Positions 11,326-22,402 of a stretch of 64,000 nt of DNA are shown here, piece after piece. Below the pieces are notes generated by a model. The model was given only the letters and a program-made list of their open reading frames with translations, searched no databases and was not told the origin of the DNA. The position numbers and the translations under genes were made by a program. The stretch is from Pandoraea commovens (GTDB lineage Bacteria > Pseudomonadota > Gammaproteobacteria > Burkholderiales > Burkholderiaceae): NCBI RefSeq assembly GCF_902459615.1, contig NZ_CABPSA010000012.1, forward strand, positions 47,979 to 111,978. The letters are read 5' to 3'. The number at the start of each line of letters is the position of its first letter. Within the stretch, counting starts at the first letter, position 1.

Positions 11326-12690
11326 ATGCTCGACAATCTCACTACGCGCCTTGCCAAAGTCGTCAAGACCCTGCGCGGCGAAGCCCGGCTGACCGAAGCC
11401 AACACGCAGGAAATGCTGCGCGAAGTGCGCCTCGCCCTGCTCGAGGCCGACGTCGCCCTGCCGGTGGTGCGCGATTTCATCGCCAAGGTGAAGGAAAAGG
11501 CCCTCGGTGAGGAAGTCATTTCCAGCCTGTCGCCCGGCCAGGCACTCGTCGGCGTGGTGCAGCGCGAACTGACCGCGCTGATGGGCGGCGACTACGAAGG
11601 CCGTGCCGCCGAACTCAATCTCGCCACTACCCCGCCTGCCATCATCCTGATGGCCGGTTTGCAGGGTGCAGGTAAGACGACGACCGTCGGTAAGCTCGCC
11701 AAGCTGCTGCGCGCCCAGAAGAAGAAAGTCCTCACGGTTTCCACCGACGTCTACCGCCCCGCCGCTATCGCCCAGTTGGAGACGGTCACGAAGCAGGTCG
11801 ACGCCGACTTCTTCCCGTCGCAACCCGACCAGAAGCCGGTCGATATCGCCCGCGCCGCCGTGGACTGGGCACGTCGCCATCACCATGAAGTGCTGCTCGT
11901 CGATACGGCCGGCCGTCTGGGTATTGACGAAGCGATGATGCAGGAAATTAGTGCCCTGCACGCTGAGCTGAAACCGATCGAAACGCTGTTCGTCGTCGAC
12001 GCCATGCTCGGCCAGGACGCCGTGAACACCGCCCGCGCCTTCAACGACGCGCTGCCGCTCACCGGCGTGGTGCTCACCAAGCTCGACGGCGATTCGCGCG
12101 GCGGTGCGGCGCTGTCGGTGCGTCACGTCACGGGCAAGCCGATCAAGTTCGTCGGTGTCGGCGAAAAGCTCGACGGCCTCGAAGTCTTCTACCCGGATCG
12201 CATGGCGAACCGGATTCTCGGCATGGGCGACATTCTCGCGCTCGTCGAGGAAGCCCAACGCGGCGTTGACGTTCAGGCCGCGCAAAAGCTCGCCGACAAG
12301 GTCAAGAAGGGTGGCGACTTCGATCTGAACGACTTCAAGGCGCAGATCGGCCAGATGAAGAAGATGGGCGGCCTGTCGTCGCTCATGGACAAGCTGCCGG
12401 CCCAATTCCAGGCCGCCGCCAGCCAGACCAATATGGATCAGGCCGAGAAGCAGGTGCGCCGCATGGAAGGCATCATCAACTCGATGACGCCCGCCGAGCG
12501 CGCCAAGCCGGAACTGATCAAGGCGAGCCGCAAGCGCCGTATCGCCGCCGGTGCGGGCGTTCAGGTGCAGGAAGTCAACCGCATGCTGAATCAGTACGAT
12601 CAGATGCGCACGATGATGAAGAAACTCAAAGGCGGTGGCATGATGAAGATGATGCGCAGCATGAAGGGCATGATGCCCGGCATGCGCTGA
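11326..12690 (+). CDS. ffh: Signal recognition particle protein Ffh
   Basis: Ffh binds signal sequences of membrane proteins and 4.5S RNA and delivers ribosomes to FtsY by coupled GTP hydrolysis. The 454-residue protein shows an N domain helical bundle and then the G domain with GLQGAGKTTT (P-loop), DTAGRLG and TKLDGDSRGG. The methionine-rich M domain ends in a run of Met/Lys (MMKMMRSMKGMMPGM). The length is normal. ATG at 11326 has AGGA upstream. It is divergent from the CcsA-type gene, with a 111-bp gap for both promoters. No 4.5S RNA gene was seen in the window. Confidence 0.98.
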   Translation: MLDNLTTRLAKVVKTLRGEARLTEANTQEMLREVRLALLEADVALPVVRDFIAKVKEKALGEEVISSLSPGQALVGVVQRELTALMGGDYEGRAAELNLATTPPAIILMAGLQGAGKTTTVGKLAKLLRAQKKKVLTVSTDVYRPAAIAQLETVTKQVDADFFPSQPDQKPVDIARAAVDWARRHHHEVLLVDTAGRLGIDEAMMQEISALHAELKPIETLFVVDAMLGQDAVNTARAFNDALPLTGVVLTKLDGDSRGGAALSVRHVTGKPIKFVGVGEKLDGLEVFYPDRMANRILGMGDILALVEEAQRGVDVQAAQKLADKVKKGGDFDLNDFKAQIGQMKKMGGLSSLMDKLPAQFQAAASQTNMDQAEKQVRRMEGIINSMTPAERAKPELIKASRKRRIAAGAGVQVQEVNRMLNQYDQMRTMMKKLKGGGMMKMMRSMKGMMPGMR

Positions 12691-12797
12691 TTGAGACTCA
12701 TCCGGTCGCGGTCCGGTCTGAACTACGGGCTTTCCGTATATACTCCGGGCCGCACATAGCGAAACCCCCGCAACACCGTTCCACAGGGTCGCCCCAT

Positions 12798-13346
12798 ATG
12801 AACCGCGAAGAAGCGCTCGAAGTATTCCGTAATTCCGAAGAAATCGTCTCCGCAGACGAGGTCAACCGGTCCGTCGACACCATGGCCAAAGCCATCAAGG
12901 CCGCCGTCGGCGACGACTTCCCGATGGTGCTGTCGGTCATGGGCGGCGCGGCCGTCTTCACCGGCATGCTGTTGCCGCGCCTCGACTTCCCGCTCGAATT
13001 CGACTACATCCACCTCTCGCGCTACAACAACACCACCACCGGTGGTGCGATGCAGTGGCGCGTCGCGCCGCGCGACTCGGTGCGCGACCGCGTGGTGCTC
13101 GTGCTCGACGACATTCTCGACGAAGGTGCGACGATGGCCGCGATTCGCGACCGCATTCTCGAAATGGGCGCATCGAAGTTCTACAGCGCCGTGTTGTGCG
13201 AGAAGATCCTGACAAAGGAGAAGCCGTCGCATCCGGATTTCTGCGGCTTCACCGTGCCGGATCGCTACGTCTTCGGCTGCGGCATGGACGCCAAGGGATA
13301 CTGGCGCAACCTGCCTGCGATTCGCGCGCTGACGACGCCGCGCTAA
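12798..13346 (+). CDS. hpt: Hypoxanthine-guanine phosphoribosyltransferase
   Basis: This salvage enzyme joins hypoxanthine or guanine to PRPP, giving IMP or GMP. The 182-residue protein has the PRPP-binding signature VVLVLDDILDEGAT (residues 99-112, acidic pair D104-D105) and a type I PRTase fold. Close relatives in Burkholderiales are annotated hypoxanthine-guanine PRTase. Start at ATG 12798 with AGGG upstream. It lies 107 bp after ffh on the same strand and is followed by a bidirectional terminator. Confidence 0.9.
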   Translation: MNREEALEVFRNSEEIVSADEVNRSVDTMAKAIKAAVGDDFPMVLSVMGGAAVFTGMLLPRLDFPLEFDYIHLSRYNNTTTGGAMQWRVAPRDSVRDRVVLVLDDILDEGATMAAIRDRILEMGASKFYSAVLCEKILTKEKPSHPDFCGFTVPDRYVFGCGMDAKGYWRNLPAIRALTTPR

Positions 13347-13387
13347 TCGGAATGCAACATCGTCGCCGGATTCGTCCCGCGACAAAT

Positions 13388-13425
13388 AAGAAAGGGGCCT
13401 GTTCGCACAAGGCCCCTTTTCTTTT
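13388..13425. terminator. Bidirectional terminator between hpt and marC
   Basis: The stem AAAGGGGCC/GGCCCCTTT (13391-13399 with 13411-13419) is flanked by A and T runs. It ends hpt and the convergent MarC-family gene. Confidence 0.85.
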
Positions 13426-13460
13426 GTGTCGCCCGGCAGCGCCAGCCGCCTGAGCCAGCG

Positions 13461-14054
13461 TCAGAACTGGTGGACGAAAACTTTCACGCCCTTCAGGATC
13501 ATCTCGACCGAGATCGCCACCAGAATCAGCCCCATCAGCCGTTCGAACGCCGCCACAACCCGCGAGCCCAACCATCGCTCGATACGGTCGGCAAGCAACA
13601 GCACCACCGCGCACACGGCCATCGTCACGCTGAGCGCGGTAATCCATTCGAGCATGCGACCCGGTTGCTGCGAGACGAGCAGCATGACGGTCGCGAGGGC
13701 CGACGGCCCGGCCAGCGCCGGAATCGCAAGCGGGACAATCAACGGCTCACCAGCATCCGGCAGCGAGCCGTGGTCCGGACGCGGAAAGATCATCCGCAGC
13801 GCGATCAGGAACAGCACGATACCGCCCGCGAGCTGCAACGACAGGTCGGTGAGACTCATCATGCGCAGGAATCGCTCGCCCACCAGCATGAACAACAACA
13901 GGATCGCGAACGCGATCAAGACCTCACGAACGATCACGCGTGGCCGTCGGCCCGCTGGCACGTTCTTCAGTGCATTCACGAAAATGGGGATGTTGCCGAA
14001 CGGATCGGTAATCAGCAGCAACAGCACGGTGGCCGACGCGAACGTGTATTCCAT
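13461..14054 (-). CDS. MarC family integral membrane protein
   Basis: The 197-residue protein has six predicted membrane segments, starting with a helix that carries the conserved ITDPFGNIPIF motif of the MarC/YhgN family. Despite the name, MarC proteins are not established antibiotic pumps and the substrate is unknown; some members are proposed amino acid transporters. ATG at 14054. It is convergent with hpt and lies downstream of proS on the same strand, with a 147-bp gap. Confidence 0.9.
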   Translation of the reverse strand: MEYTFASATVLLLLITDPFGNIPIFVNALKNVPAGRRPRVIVREVLIAFAILLLFMLVGERFLRMMSLTDLSLQLAGGIVLFLIALRMIFPRPDHGSLPDAGEPLIVPLAIPALAGPSALATVMLLVSQQPGRMLEWITALSVTMAVCAVVLLLADRIERWLGSRVVAAFERLMGLILVAISVEMILKGVKVFVHQF

Positions 14055-14201
14055 ACAGACGACGCCTTCAGATATGACAACGGCAGCCGCCGGGGCGACT
14101 GCCGTCAGGTAATGCGTTTGTGCCGATACGAGGCGCGCGAGACCTGAGCATCGTGCGGCGCGCTACCGGCAATTACCGGCAACGCGTCGCATGTCACTCG
14201 A

Positions 14202-15941
14202 TCAGACCGCCTTGGCGGCGCGCACCTTGCCGGTGACGACTTCCGCCACCGAGGCGGCGTCGAGCAACTGGGCTTCCGTGTCGCGACGGCCCTGATACTC
14301 GATCTTGCCTTCCTTCAGGCCACGGTCGCCGATCACCACGCGATGCGGCACGCCGATCAGCTCCCAGTCCGCGAACATCACACCCGGACGCTCGCCACGG
14401 TCATCGAGAATCACGTCGACGCCAGCGGCCACCAGGTCTTCGTACAGCTTGTCGGCGGCAGCCCTCACGGCGTCGCTACGGTCGTAACCCATCGGGCACA
14501 GCACCACTTCGAACGGCGCAATCGATTCCGGCCAGATGATGCCGCGCTCGTCGAAGTTCTGCTCGATGGCCGCGCCGAGAATACGCGTGATGCCAATGCC
14601 GTAGCAGCCCATCTCCATCGGCGCCGGCTTGCCGTTCTCGTCGAGGAACGTGGCGTTCATCGCCTCCGAATACTTCGTCCCCAACTGGAACACGTGACCG
14701 ACTTCGATGCCACGGCACAGGGCGATCTCGCCCTTGCCGTCCGGCGAGGCGTCGCCCGGCACGATGTTGCGCAGATCGGCGACGATTTCCGGTTCCGGCA
14801 GATCGCGGCCCCAGTTCACACCGGTGATGTGGAAGTCCTTCTCGTTCGCCCCCACCACGAAGTCGCTCATGTGCGCGACGCTGCGATCGACCACGAGCTT
14901 GACCGGCTTCTTCGTGCCGATCGGGCCCAGATAGCCCGGCGGCGTGCCGAACCATTCGACAATCTCGGCTTCGCTTGCGAAGCGCAGTTCGCCCAGCCCC
15001 GGCACCTTGCTCGCCTTGATCTCGTTGAGCTCGTGATCGCCACGCAGCAACAGCAGCCAAACCTGCGTGCCGGTGTCTTTGCTGTCGGTGGCCAGCACGA
15101 TCGACTTGACGGTGCGTGCCAGCGGGATCGAGAGCAGCTCGGCCACGGCTTCGCACTTGGCCTTGCCCGGCGTCGCGGTCTTGGTCATGGCTTCGGCAGC
15201 GGCCGGACGCTCACCTTGCGGCGGCAGCGCTTCGGCCATCTCGACGTTGGCCGCATAGTCCGACGTCGGGCAGTAGGCAATGGCGTCTTCACCGGTCTCG
15301 GCGATCACGTGGAATTCGTGCGAGCCCGAGCCGCCGATGGAGCCGTTGTCGGCCACCACAGCGCGGAACTCCAGACCCAGGCGCGTGAAGATGCGCACGT
15401 AGGCGTCGAACATCTTTTGATACGACACTTGCAGGCCCGCGCGGTCCTTATCGAAGGAGTAGGCGTCCTTCATGATGAATTCGCGGCCACGCATCACGCC
15501 GAAACGCGGACGAATTTCGTCGCGGAACTTCGTCTGCACCTGATAGAAGTTCACCGGCAGTTGACGATAGCTCTTGATCTCGCGGCGAGCGATATCCGTC
15601 ACCACTTCCTCGTGGGTCGGGCCGACGACGAAATCGCGGTCGTGACGATCTTTCAGGCGGAGCAGTTCCGGGCCGTACTTCTCCCAGCGACCCGACTCCT
15701 GCCAGAGTTCGGCCGGTTGCACGGCTGGCATGAGCAGTTCCAGCGCACCGGCGCGGTTCATTTCTTCACGGACGATGGCTTCGACCTTGCGGATCGAGCG
15801 CAGGCCGATCGGCAGGTAATCGTAGATGCCGCCGGCAACGCGGCGAATCATGCCGGCGCGCATCATCAGCTTGTGGCTGACGATTTCGGCGTCGGCGGGA
15901 GCTTCCTTGAGGGTGCCGATGAAGAAACGAGAGGCTTTCAT
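14202..15941 (-). CDS. proS: Prolyl-tRNA synthetase (bacterial type)
   Basis: ProS charges tRNA-Pro with proline. The 579-residue protein has class II motif 2 ([17 protein letters not shown]) and motif 3 ([10 protein letters not shown]). A YbaK-like editing insertion of about 180 residues lies between them, which marks the bacterial ProS form, and an anticodon-binding domain forms the C-terminus. A longer frame exists, but ATG at 15941 gives the expected MKASRFFI start and has GGA upstream. It is divergent from rppH across 226 bp. A tRNA-Pro(CGG) gene is present 6 kb away. Confidence 0.97.
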   Translation of the reverse strand: MKASRFFIGTLKEAPADAEIVSHKLMMRAGMIRRVAGGIYDYLPIGLRSIRKVEAIVREEMNRAGALELLMPAVQPAELWQESGRWEKYGPELLRLKDRHDRDFVVGPTHEEVVTDIARREIKSYRQLPVNFYQVQTKFRDEIRPRFGVMRGREFIMKDAYSFDKDRAGLQVSYQKMFDAYVRIFTRLGLEFRAVVADNGSIGGSGSHEFHVIAETGEDAIAYCPTSDYAANVEMAEALPPQGERPAAAEAMTKTATPGKAKCEAVAELLSIPLARTVKSIVLATDSKDTGTQVWLLLLRGDHELNEIKASKVPGLGELRFASEAEIVEWFGTPPGYLGPIGTKKPVKLVVDRSVAHMSDFVVGANEKDFHITGVNWGRDLPEPEIVADLRNIVPGDASPDGKGEIALCRGIEVGHVFQLGTKYSEAMNATFLDENGKPAPMEMGCYGIGITRILGAAIEQNFDERGIIWPESIAPFEVVLCPMGYDRSDAVRAAADKLYEDLVAAGVDVILDDRGERPGVMFADWELIGVPHRVVIGDRGLKEGKIEYQGRRDTEAQLLDAASVAEVVTGKVRAAKAV

Positions 15942-16167
15942 GCAGATTTCCGGAAAAAATAGGGTCAACGGCGCACGCGACGGTTCGGTCTGATGCAGGG
16001 AAGCGGGGCCGGGACGATGCGGATTGACGCCGTGCGCCATCCTCGCACCCCCTGAGACACCCGCCGGCCGTACGCGCCGCCCCGGTTACCCGAGCCGCCG
16101 CCGGCCGCCGCGCCGGTGATTATCTGTTTATAATCGAAGCAATTTTAAAGGATTCAGGGGTGGTTGT

Positions 16168-16854
16168 ATGCTGGACCGTGAAGGCTTTCGCCCGAACGTC
16201 GGCATCATCCTCTTAAACGCACGCAATGAAGTGTTCTGGGGCAAGCGGCTGGGCGAGCACTCCTGGCAGTTCCCGCAAGGCGGCATCAAGTACGGCGAAA
16301 CGCCAGAACAGGCCATGTTCCGAGAATTGCACGAGGAAACCGGGCTAAAGCCAGAACACGTCAAAATCATCGGTCGCACACGCGACTGGCTGCGTTACGA
16401 GGTGCCGGACAAGTTCATCAAACGCGAAGTGCGCGGACATTACCGGGGCCAGAAGCAGATCTGGTTCCTGCTGCGCATGGTCGGACGCGACTGCGATATC
16501 TGCTTGCGCGCAACCGATCATCCCGAGTTCGACGCCTGGCGTTGGAACGAATACTGGGTGCCGCTCGACGCCGTGATCGAATTCAAGCGCGATGTGTATC
16601 AGCTCGCCCTGAACGAACTCTCGCGTTATCTGCGACGCTCGGCTGCACGCGCCCAGCAGGACCGGCGACGGTTTCCGCGCGCCGGTGCCCGGGTCGGCGA
16701 AATGCCACCGGGGGCTACGGATGCGTCGCACGAGCAGGAGGACAGCTACGGCGGCGGCAATTGTGGCGACAGTGACGGCAGCGACACCGCCGATCCTGCC
16801 GCCAACACCGGCACTGCCGACAGTGCCGACCTTCAGCACCGCCGGGGGCACTGA
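16168..16854 (+). CDS. rppH: RNA pyrophosphohydrolase with long low-complexity tail
   Basis: RppH removes pyrophosphate from 5'-triphosphate mRNA ends and so opens them to RNase E. The N-terminal 160 residues match the family, with the Nudix box [20 protein letters not shown] and the WQFPQGG stretch before it. The final 65 or so residues are unlike E. coli RppH. They start Arg-rich and become Gly/Asp/Ala/Thr-rich with no predicted fold; tails of this kind are common in Burkholderiales RppH. ATG at 16168 has GGTGG upstream. It is divergent from proS and followed by its own terminator. Confidence 0.95.
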   Translation: MLDREGFRPNVGIILLNARNEVFWGKRLGEHSWQFPQGGIKYGETPEQAMFRELHEETGLKPEHVKIIGRTRDWLRYEVPDKFIKREVRGHYRGQKQIWFLLRMVGRDCDICLRATDHPEFDAWRWNEYWVPLDAVIEFKRDVYQLALNELSRYLRRSAARAQQDRRRFPRAGARVGEMPPGATDASHEQEDSYGGGNCGDSDGSDTADPAANTGTADSADLQHRRGH

Positions 16855-16885
16855 ACCAGGCGGCTGACGGCCTGTCTCAACACCG

Positions 16886-16919
16886 GACGCGGGCACGGTT
16901 GCCCGCGTCGGCTTTTTTT
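16886..16919 (+). terminator. Intrinsic terminator of rppH
   Basis: A perfect 10-bp stem GACGCGGGCA/TGCCCGCGTC has a 4-base loop and is followed by GGC and seven T residues. Confidence 0.9.
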
Positions 16920-16939
16920 GATCTCTCGACCACACTCCC

Positions 16940-17515
16940 ATGCGTCCTTCGATTGCCCGCCGCGCCCCGCGCCTGGCCACGCTTGTCTCTCTGGCCGCTC
17001 TGGCGCTGATCGCCGCCTGCAGCAGCGTGTCCCAGCCCGTTCAGGACTTTGACGAATACATGGCGCAGCAGGAAGCCGCCAAGGGCAAGTGGAAGGAGGC
17101 GGAATACAAGATGCCGACGGCCGCGCCGCAAGACGCCGATCTGATCAGCTTCTCGACGCTGCCGAACGCCACGCTCGACTATGCCGTCGACGCGAAGTCC
17201 ATCGAAGTCACCCGGGAAGACGGCGTGGTGCGCTACATCGCGGTGATCCGCAGCAAGAGCGGTGCGCGCAACGTGTCGTACGAGGGCATCCACTGCTCGT
17301 CGTTCGAATCTCGCTTGTACGCGACCGGCCGTCCAGACGGCACGTGGGCACCGGCGCGCAACAGCGAATGGCGTCCGATCAAGCCGTACGGCTCGACCGC
17401 GTATCAGGGCATTCTGTACCGCGACTTCCTCTGCCAGGACAAGACGCCCTACGGCTCCGCCAAGGACATCGTCCAGAACCTGCGCTATCCGACGACGCCC
17501 GCCGCCTATCGCTAA
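16940..17515 (+). CDS. CNP1-like family lipoprotein
   Basis: The 191-residue protein opens with a basic N-terminus and a hydrophobic segment ending in LIAAC (Cys at about residue 29), a lipoprotein signal. The body carries the CNP1-like domain known from neisserial and burkholderial proteins, with paired cysteines (HCSSFE, FLCQD) that could form a disulfide. The function is unknown. It begins 20 bases after the rppH terminator, so its promoter must overlap that terminator or lie inside rppH. A bidirectional terminator shared with proB follows. Confidence 0.85.
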   Translation: MRPSIARRAPRLATLVSLAALALIAACSSVSQPVQDFDEYMAQQEAAKGKWKEAEYKMPTAAPQDADLISFSTLPNATLDYAVDAKSIEVTREDGVVRYIAVIRSKSGARNVSYEGIHCSSFESRLYATGRPDGTWAPARNSEWRPIKPYGSTAYQGILYRDFLCQDKTPYGSAKDIVQNLRYPTTPAAYR

Positions 17516-17560
17516 GTCTGTGCCGGACCGACGCCGCCGCCTCGACGGCGTCATGACGCA

Positions 17561-17597
17561 AAAAAACGCCGGTCACGTATCACGTGCCGGCGTTTTT
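17561..17597. terminator. Bidirectional terminator between the CNP1-like gene and proB
   Basis: AAAAACGCCGG (17562-17572) pairs with CCGGCGTTTTT (17587-17597) around a partly paired loop. It serves both convergent genes. Confidence 0.88.
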
Positions 17598-17625
17598 CGC
17601 ATCTGACGGTCTGCGCGGATGCGGA

Positions 17626-18759
17626 TCAGCGCAGGATCAGGTTGTCGCGGTGAATCAGTTCGGGCTCGTTCGCAAAGCCCAGCACCTGTTCGATGTCGCT
17701 GCTCGGGTGACGACGAATGAGGCGCGCCTCCGAGGCACTGTAGTTGGATAGGCCGCGCGCGACCTCATGGCCCGTCTCGTCGACACATGAGATAACTTCA
17801 CCTCGCGCAAACGTCCCTTCGACGTCGATCACGCCGATCGGCAGCAGGCTCTTGCCCTCTTCCATCAGCTTCTTGCACGCGCCCGCATCGATCACCACAC
17901 GACCGCGCACCTGAAGGTGATCGGCCATCCATTGCTTGCGGGCCGTCAGGACCGCCGTGCGCGCCACGAGTTGCGTGCCAATGGCTTCACCACCGGCCAG
18001 ACGCACCAGTACGTCCGCTTCGCGACCCGACGCGATCACGGTATGTGCGCCGCTCGTCGCTGCGCGTTTAGCCGCCAGAATCTTCGTCAGCATGCCACCA
18101 CGACCGATGTTCGTGCCCGCACCGCCCGCCATCGCTTCGAGGCGCTCATCCCCGGCTTCGGCTTCGTGCACAAACTCGGCATCGGGGTCTTTGCGCGGAT
18201 CGGCCGTGTAGAGGCCCGACTGGTCGGTCAGAATGACGAGCGCGTCGCCGTCGATCAGATTCGTGACCAGTGCGCCGAGCGTGTCGTTGTCGCCGAACTT
18301 GATTTCGTCGGTCACGACCGTGTCGTTCTCGTTGATGATCGGCACCACCCCCAGACGCAGCAGCGTGAGCAGCGTCGTGCGCGCGTTCAGATAGCGTTCG
18401 CGGTCGGCCAGATCGGCGTGCGTGAGAAGAATCTGTGCGGTGCGCACGCCATGCTCGGCGAAACGCGTCTCGTAGACTTGCGCGAGGCCCATCTGACCGA
18501 CGGCGGCAGCCGCCTGCAATTCGTCGATGGCCTTCGGGCGCTTGGCCCAGCCCAGACGCTGCATCCCCTCCGCAATCGCGCCCGAACTCACGAGCACGAC
18601 CTGCTTTGGCGGACGTCCGTCGCCCCCGTGCCGCAACGCGGCGATCTGCTGCGCCCAACGCGCAATGGCGACATCATCCAGCCCGCGACCGTCGTTGGTC
18701 ACGAGACTGGAGCCCACTTTCACCACGAGCCGCTTGGCATCGGCGATGACCGAACGCAT
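17626..18759 (-). CDS. proB: Glutamate 5-kinase
   Basis: ProB phosphorylates glutamate as the first and feedback-controlled step of proline synthesis. The 377-residue protein has an amino acid kinase domain ([13 protein letters not shown], then INENDTV and the GDNDTL substrate region). A C-terminal PUA domain follows (from about residue 280), as in E. coli ProB. ATG at 18759 lies after an AGGAG-containing leader. It is downstream of obgE on the same strand with a 184-bp gap, the Burkholderiales order rplU-rpmA-obgE-proB. proA is not adjacent. Confidence 0.97.
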   Translation of the reverse strand: MRSVIADAKRLVVKVGSSLVTNDGRGLDDVAIARWAQQIAALRHGGDGRPPKQVVLVSSGAIAEGMQRLGWAKRPKAIDELQAAAAVGQMGLAQVYETRFAEHGVRTAQILLTHADLADRERYLNARTTLLTLLRLGVVPIINENDTVVTDEIKFGDNDTLGALVTNLIDGDALVILTDQSGLYTADPRKDPDAEFVHEAEAGDERLEAMAGGAGTNIGRGGMLTKILAAKRAATSGAHTVIASGREADVLVRLAGGEAIGTQLVARTAVLTARKQWMADHLQVRGRVVIDAGACKKLMEEGKSLLPIGVIDVEGTFARGEVISCVDETGHEVARGLSNYSASEARLIRRHPSSDIEQVLGFANEPELIHRDNLILR

Positions 18760-18943
18760 GGACCTGGATTCTCCTGCGGATGTATTGGGAAGACGAGACC
18801 ACCGTGCCCGGGACGATGCCGCGCGTGCGGATCGTCTCTCATTGGGCCACAGCAGCCGGATCGCTGGCGTTGGCGCAAGGCCCGGGACCTGATGACGTTC
18901 TATACCTTACGACGTCAGCGCCAGCGTTTGAGTGATGTGGAGT

Positions 18944-20089
<1,146 letters not shown>

Positions 20090-20173
20090 TTAATGACCGT
20101 CCGCAGACGATCCAGAATACTGTTCGATGATCCACGCCGCGCGGCATCCAGTGCGCGCTGGCGGGAGAAACAA

Positions 20174-20203
20174 AAAAGGCTCCGCATGGAAGCGGAGCCT
20201 TTT
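20174..20203 (-). terminator. Terminator between rpmA and obgE
   Basis: AAAAGGCTCCGC and its complement form a 12-bp stem with a 5-base loop, followed on the minus strand by a T run. It ends the rplU-rpmA transcript. Confidence 0.88.
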
Positions 20204-20221
20204 GGTGGCAAAAGGCTTAGC

Positions 20222-20482
20222 TTACGCTGCCGCTACCACGCTAACCACTTGCTTCTTCGCTGCGCCCTTGACGGCGAACTGCACATGGCCATCGGCCAGT
20301 GCAAACAGCGTGTGGTCCTTACCGATACCGACGTTTTCGCCGGCATGCATACGAGTACCGCGTTGGCGAACGATGATGCCGCCAGCCAGGATTGCCTGAC
20401 CGCCGTACACCTTCACGCCGAGGCGCTTCGACTCGGAATCGCGGCCGTTACGGGACGATCCGCCTGCTTTTTTGTGTGCCAT
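20222..20482 (-). CDS. rpmA: 50S ribosomal protein L27
   Basis: The 86-residue protein begins [16 protein letters not shown], the signature N-terminus of L27 that reaches the peptidyl transferase centre. Length and sequence are standard. AAGGAG precedes the ATG. It is 28 bp after rplU in the same operon. Confidence 0.98.
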   Translation of the reverse strand: MAHKKAGGSSRNGRDSESKRLGVKVYGGQAILAGGIIVRQRGTRMHAGENVGIGKDHTLFALADGHVQFAVKGAAKKQVVSVVAAA

Positions 20483-20510
20483 GACTTAACTCCTTACCTA
20501 GCTCGATCGA

Positions 20511-20822
20511 TTAGCCGTTGATGCTGTCGATACGCAGCTCGGTGTAGTTTTGGCGATGGCCTTGACGCTTTTGGTAGTGCTTGCGACGGCGCATCTTGAA
20601 AATCTTCACCTTGGGGTGACGACCCTGGGCGACAACGGTAGCCTTGACGGAAGCCCCAGTGACCAACGGCGCACCGAACTTAATCGATTCGCCCTCGCCA
20701 ACGGCGAGAACCTGGTCAATGGTGATTTCAGCGCCAATGTCAGCCGGTATCTGTTCTACTTTGAGCTTTTCGCCAGCAGCAACCTTATATTGCTTACCGC
20801 CGGTTTTTATGACCGCGTACAT
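20511..20822 (-). CDS. rplU: 50S ribosomal protein L21
   Basis: The 103-residue protein begins [20 protein letters not shown] and ends in the basic [17 protein letters not shown] region that binds 23S rRNA, as in all L21 proteins. GAGG lies upstream of ATG. It is the first gene of rplU-rpmA and is read from the strong promoter at 20971-20999, leaving a leader of about 140 nt. Confidence 0.98.
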   Translation of the reverse strand: MYAVIKTGGKQYKVAAGEKLKVEQIPADIGAEITIDQVLAVGEGESIKFGAPLVTGASVKATVVAQGRHPKVKIFKMRRRKHYQKRQGHRQNYTELRIDSING

Positions 20823-20970
20823 TGTTGAACCTCACTCATAAACAAGAGAATTCTCGTGCAGACCGAGGGTCCCGAAAGGACTCCACCTACCGGTCGAACG
20901 CCCCCGCCGCAGCCCGCTTTCCGAAGTATTTTCGGACGCGGCGCAACGAATGCACGCACGAAAACGGGGA

Positions 20971-20999
20971 ATTATACAGACTTTCTCCTTTTGCGTCAA
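20971..20999 (-). promoter_or_regulatory. Strong sigma-70 promoter for rplU-rpmA
   Basis: TTGACG (20994-20999), a 17-bp spacer and TATAAT (20971-20976) form a near-consensus promoter. The inferred transcript start is about 20964. The leader to ATG 20822 contains a small GTCC/GGAC hairpin and could host autoregulation by L21, which is inference. Confidence 0.88.
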
Positions 21000-21059
21000 A
21001 GACTTCCGTAACTCCAGTCATTCCGCGGCCCTGGTGCCCGAAAGTCGCCGCGCCCACTA

Positions 21060-21065
21060 TATAAT
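21060..21065 (+). promoter_or_regulatory. Probable -10 element for ispB
   Basis: A perfect TATAAT is preceded by no good -35. Its position rules out the TTG at 21066 as a translated start and favours the start near 21099. Confidence 0.45.
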
Positions 21066-21098
21066 TTGGGGCGAATTTTTCCTCACCCGAGCCTTGTC

Positions 21099-22079
21099 TT
21101 GACTGCTTCGACTTCTGCCCAGAACGTACTGGCCGCCATCACCGACGACATGAAAGCCGTCGATACGCTTATCCGCCATCGGCTGGCCTCCGAGGTGGTC
21201 CTGATCAATCAGATCTCGGAATACATCATCAATTCGGGCGGCAAGCGGCTACGCCCTGCATTGCTGCTGCTGGTCTCCGGCGCGCTGGGCGTGACATCGC
21301 CCGCCCGCTACGAGCTGGCGGCCGTCATCGAATTCATCCACACCTCGACGCTGCTGCACGACGACGTCGTCGACGAGTCCGATCTGCGCCGCGGCAAGCA
21401 GACTGCCAATGCGCTGTTCGGCAATGCGGCGTCGGTGCTGGTCGGCGACTTCCTGTATTCGCGTTCGTTCGAGATGATGGTGAGCGTGGACAACATGCGC
21501 GTGATGCAGATCCTCGCGCGTGCGACCAACGTCATCGCCGAAGGGGAAGTGCTTCAGTTGCTGAACATGCACGACCCCGATGTGGACGAGGCGCGCTACC
21601 TTCAGGTCATCAAGTACAAGACAGCCACGCTGTTCGAAGCAGCGACGCAACTGGCGGCGGTGCTCGCCAACGCCGATGCGCAGACCGAAGCCGCCGTCTG
21701 CGAATACGGCGGCCGTCTGGGCACTGCCTTCCAATTGATGGACGACTGGCTCGACTACGCCGGCGACACCGATGCGATGGGCAAGAACGCTGGCGACGAC
21801 CTGCGCGAAGGCAAACCGACGCTGCCGCTGATTCACGTTCTGCAACACGGCACGGAAGAAGAGCGCGCGCTCGTACGCGAAGCCATCGAGAATGGCGGCA
21901 CCGACAAGTTCGAGCCGATCCTCGCCGCGATCAAGCGCACGGGTGCGCTCGACTACACGCTCGCACGTGCTCAGGAAGAGGCAGATGCTGCCGCACGAAT
22001 TATTTCTACACTCCCCTCTTCCCATTATAAAAATAGCCTGCTAGAATTATGTTCTTACTCGATAGCGCGACGCACTTAG
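21099..22079 (+). CDS. ispB: Octaprenyl diphosphate synthase
   Basis: IspB extends farnesyl diphosphate with isopentenyl units to make the side chain of ubiquinone. The 326-residue protein has both aspartate-rich motifs of trans-prenyltransferases (LLHDDVVDESD and LMDDWLDYAGD) and the GGKRLRPALLLL motif. No ATG suits the family N-terminus, so I chose TTG at 21099 (MTASTSAQN). TTG at 21066 and 21093 are alternatives, but 21066 overlaps a TATAAT. The ribosome site is poor. It is divergent from rplU, an order common in proteobacteria, and followed by tRNA-Pro. Confidence 0.93.
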   Translation: MTASTSAQNVLAAITDDMKAVDTLIRHRLASEVVLINQISEYIINSGGKRLRPALLLLVSGALGVTSPARYELAAVIEFIHTSTLLHDDVVDESDLRRGKQTANALFGNAASVLVGDFLYSRSFEMMVSVDNMRVMQILARATNVIAEGEVLQLLNMHDPDVDEARYLQVIKYKTATLFEAATQLAAVLANADAQTEAAVCEYGGRLGTAFQLMDDWLDYAGDTDAMGKNAGDDLREGKPTLPLIHVLQHGTEEERALVREAIENGGTDKFEPILAAIKRTGALDYTLARAQEEADAAARIISTLPSSHYKNSLLELCSYSIARRT

Positions 22080-22098
22080 CGAAGTAGCAGTATCGAAG

Positions 22099-22175
22099 CG
22101 GGGTGTAGCTTAGCCTGGTAGAGCGCTACGTTCGGGACGTAGAGGCCGGAGGTTCGAATCCTCTCACCCCGACCA
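22099..22175 (+). tRNA. tRNA-Pro (anticodon CGG)
   Basis: 77 nt fold into a full cloverleaf. The acceptor stem is CGGGGTG/CACCCCG, the anticodon stem CTACG/CGTAG with loop TTCGGGA (anticodon CGG, reading CCG), and the T arm GGAGG-TTCGAAT-CCTCT. CCA is encoded. It resembles E. coli proK. It starts 20 bp after ispB and may be processed from the same transcript. Confidence 0.97.
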
Positions 22176-22201
22176 GGATTTACTTTGCTCTCAAGCAAAG
22201 C

Positions 22202-22236
22202 AAAAAAACCGACGGACTTGTCCGTCGGTTTTTTTA
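22202..22236 (+). terminator. Intrinsic terminator after tRNA-Pro
   Basis: A perfect stem AAAAAACCGACGGA with its complement has a 4-base loop and is followed by a T run. Confidence 0.92.
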
Positions 22237-22350
22237 TTTCTACTGCCGGATACATTCGCTACGTCCGCCCCATCGAAAAGTCGGCAGTCCGTCACATCCC
22301 TCCGATGAGATGTCGGCGTCTGGCTACGCAGCAAACCTTCCAATCCCCTC

Positions 22351-22359
22351 TGATATAGT
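22351..22359 (+). promoter_or_regulatory. Extended -10 promoter for the CorC-type gene
   Basis: TGATATAGT fits TGnTATAAT with one mismatch. No -35 is evident. Transcription would start near 22366, which excludes the ATG at 22310 as the start of the following gene. Confidence 0.5.
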
Positions 22360-22402
22360 GGCGACTCATTGCCACCGCCCGCGCTTAGCCGCCCCAAAAC
22401 GC

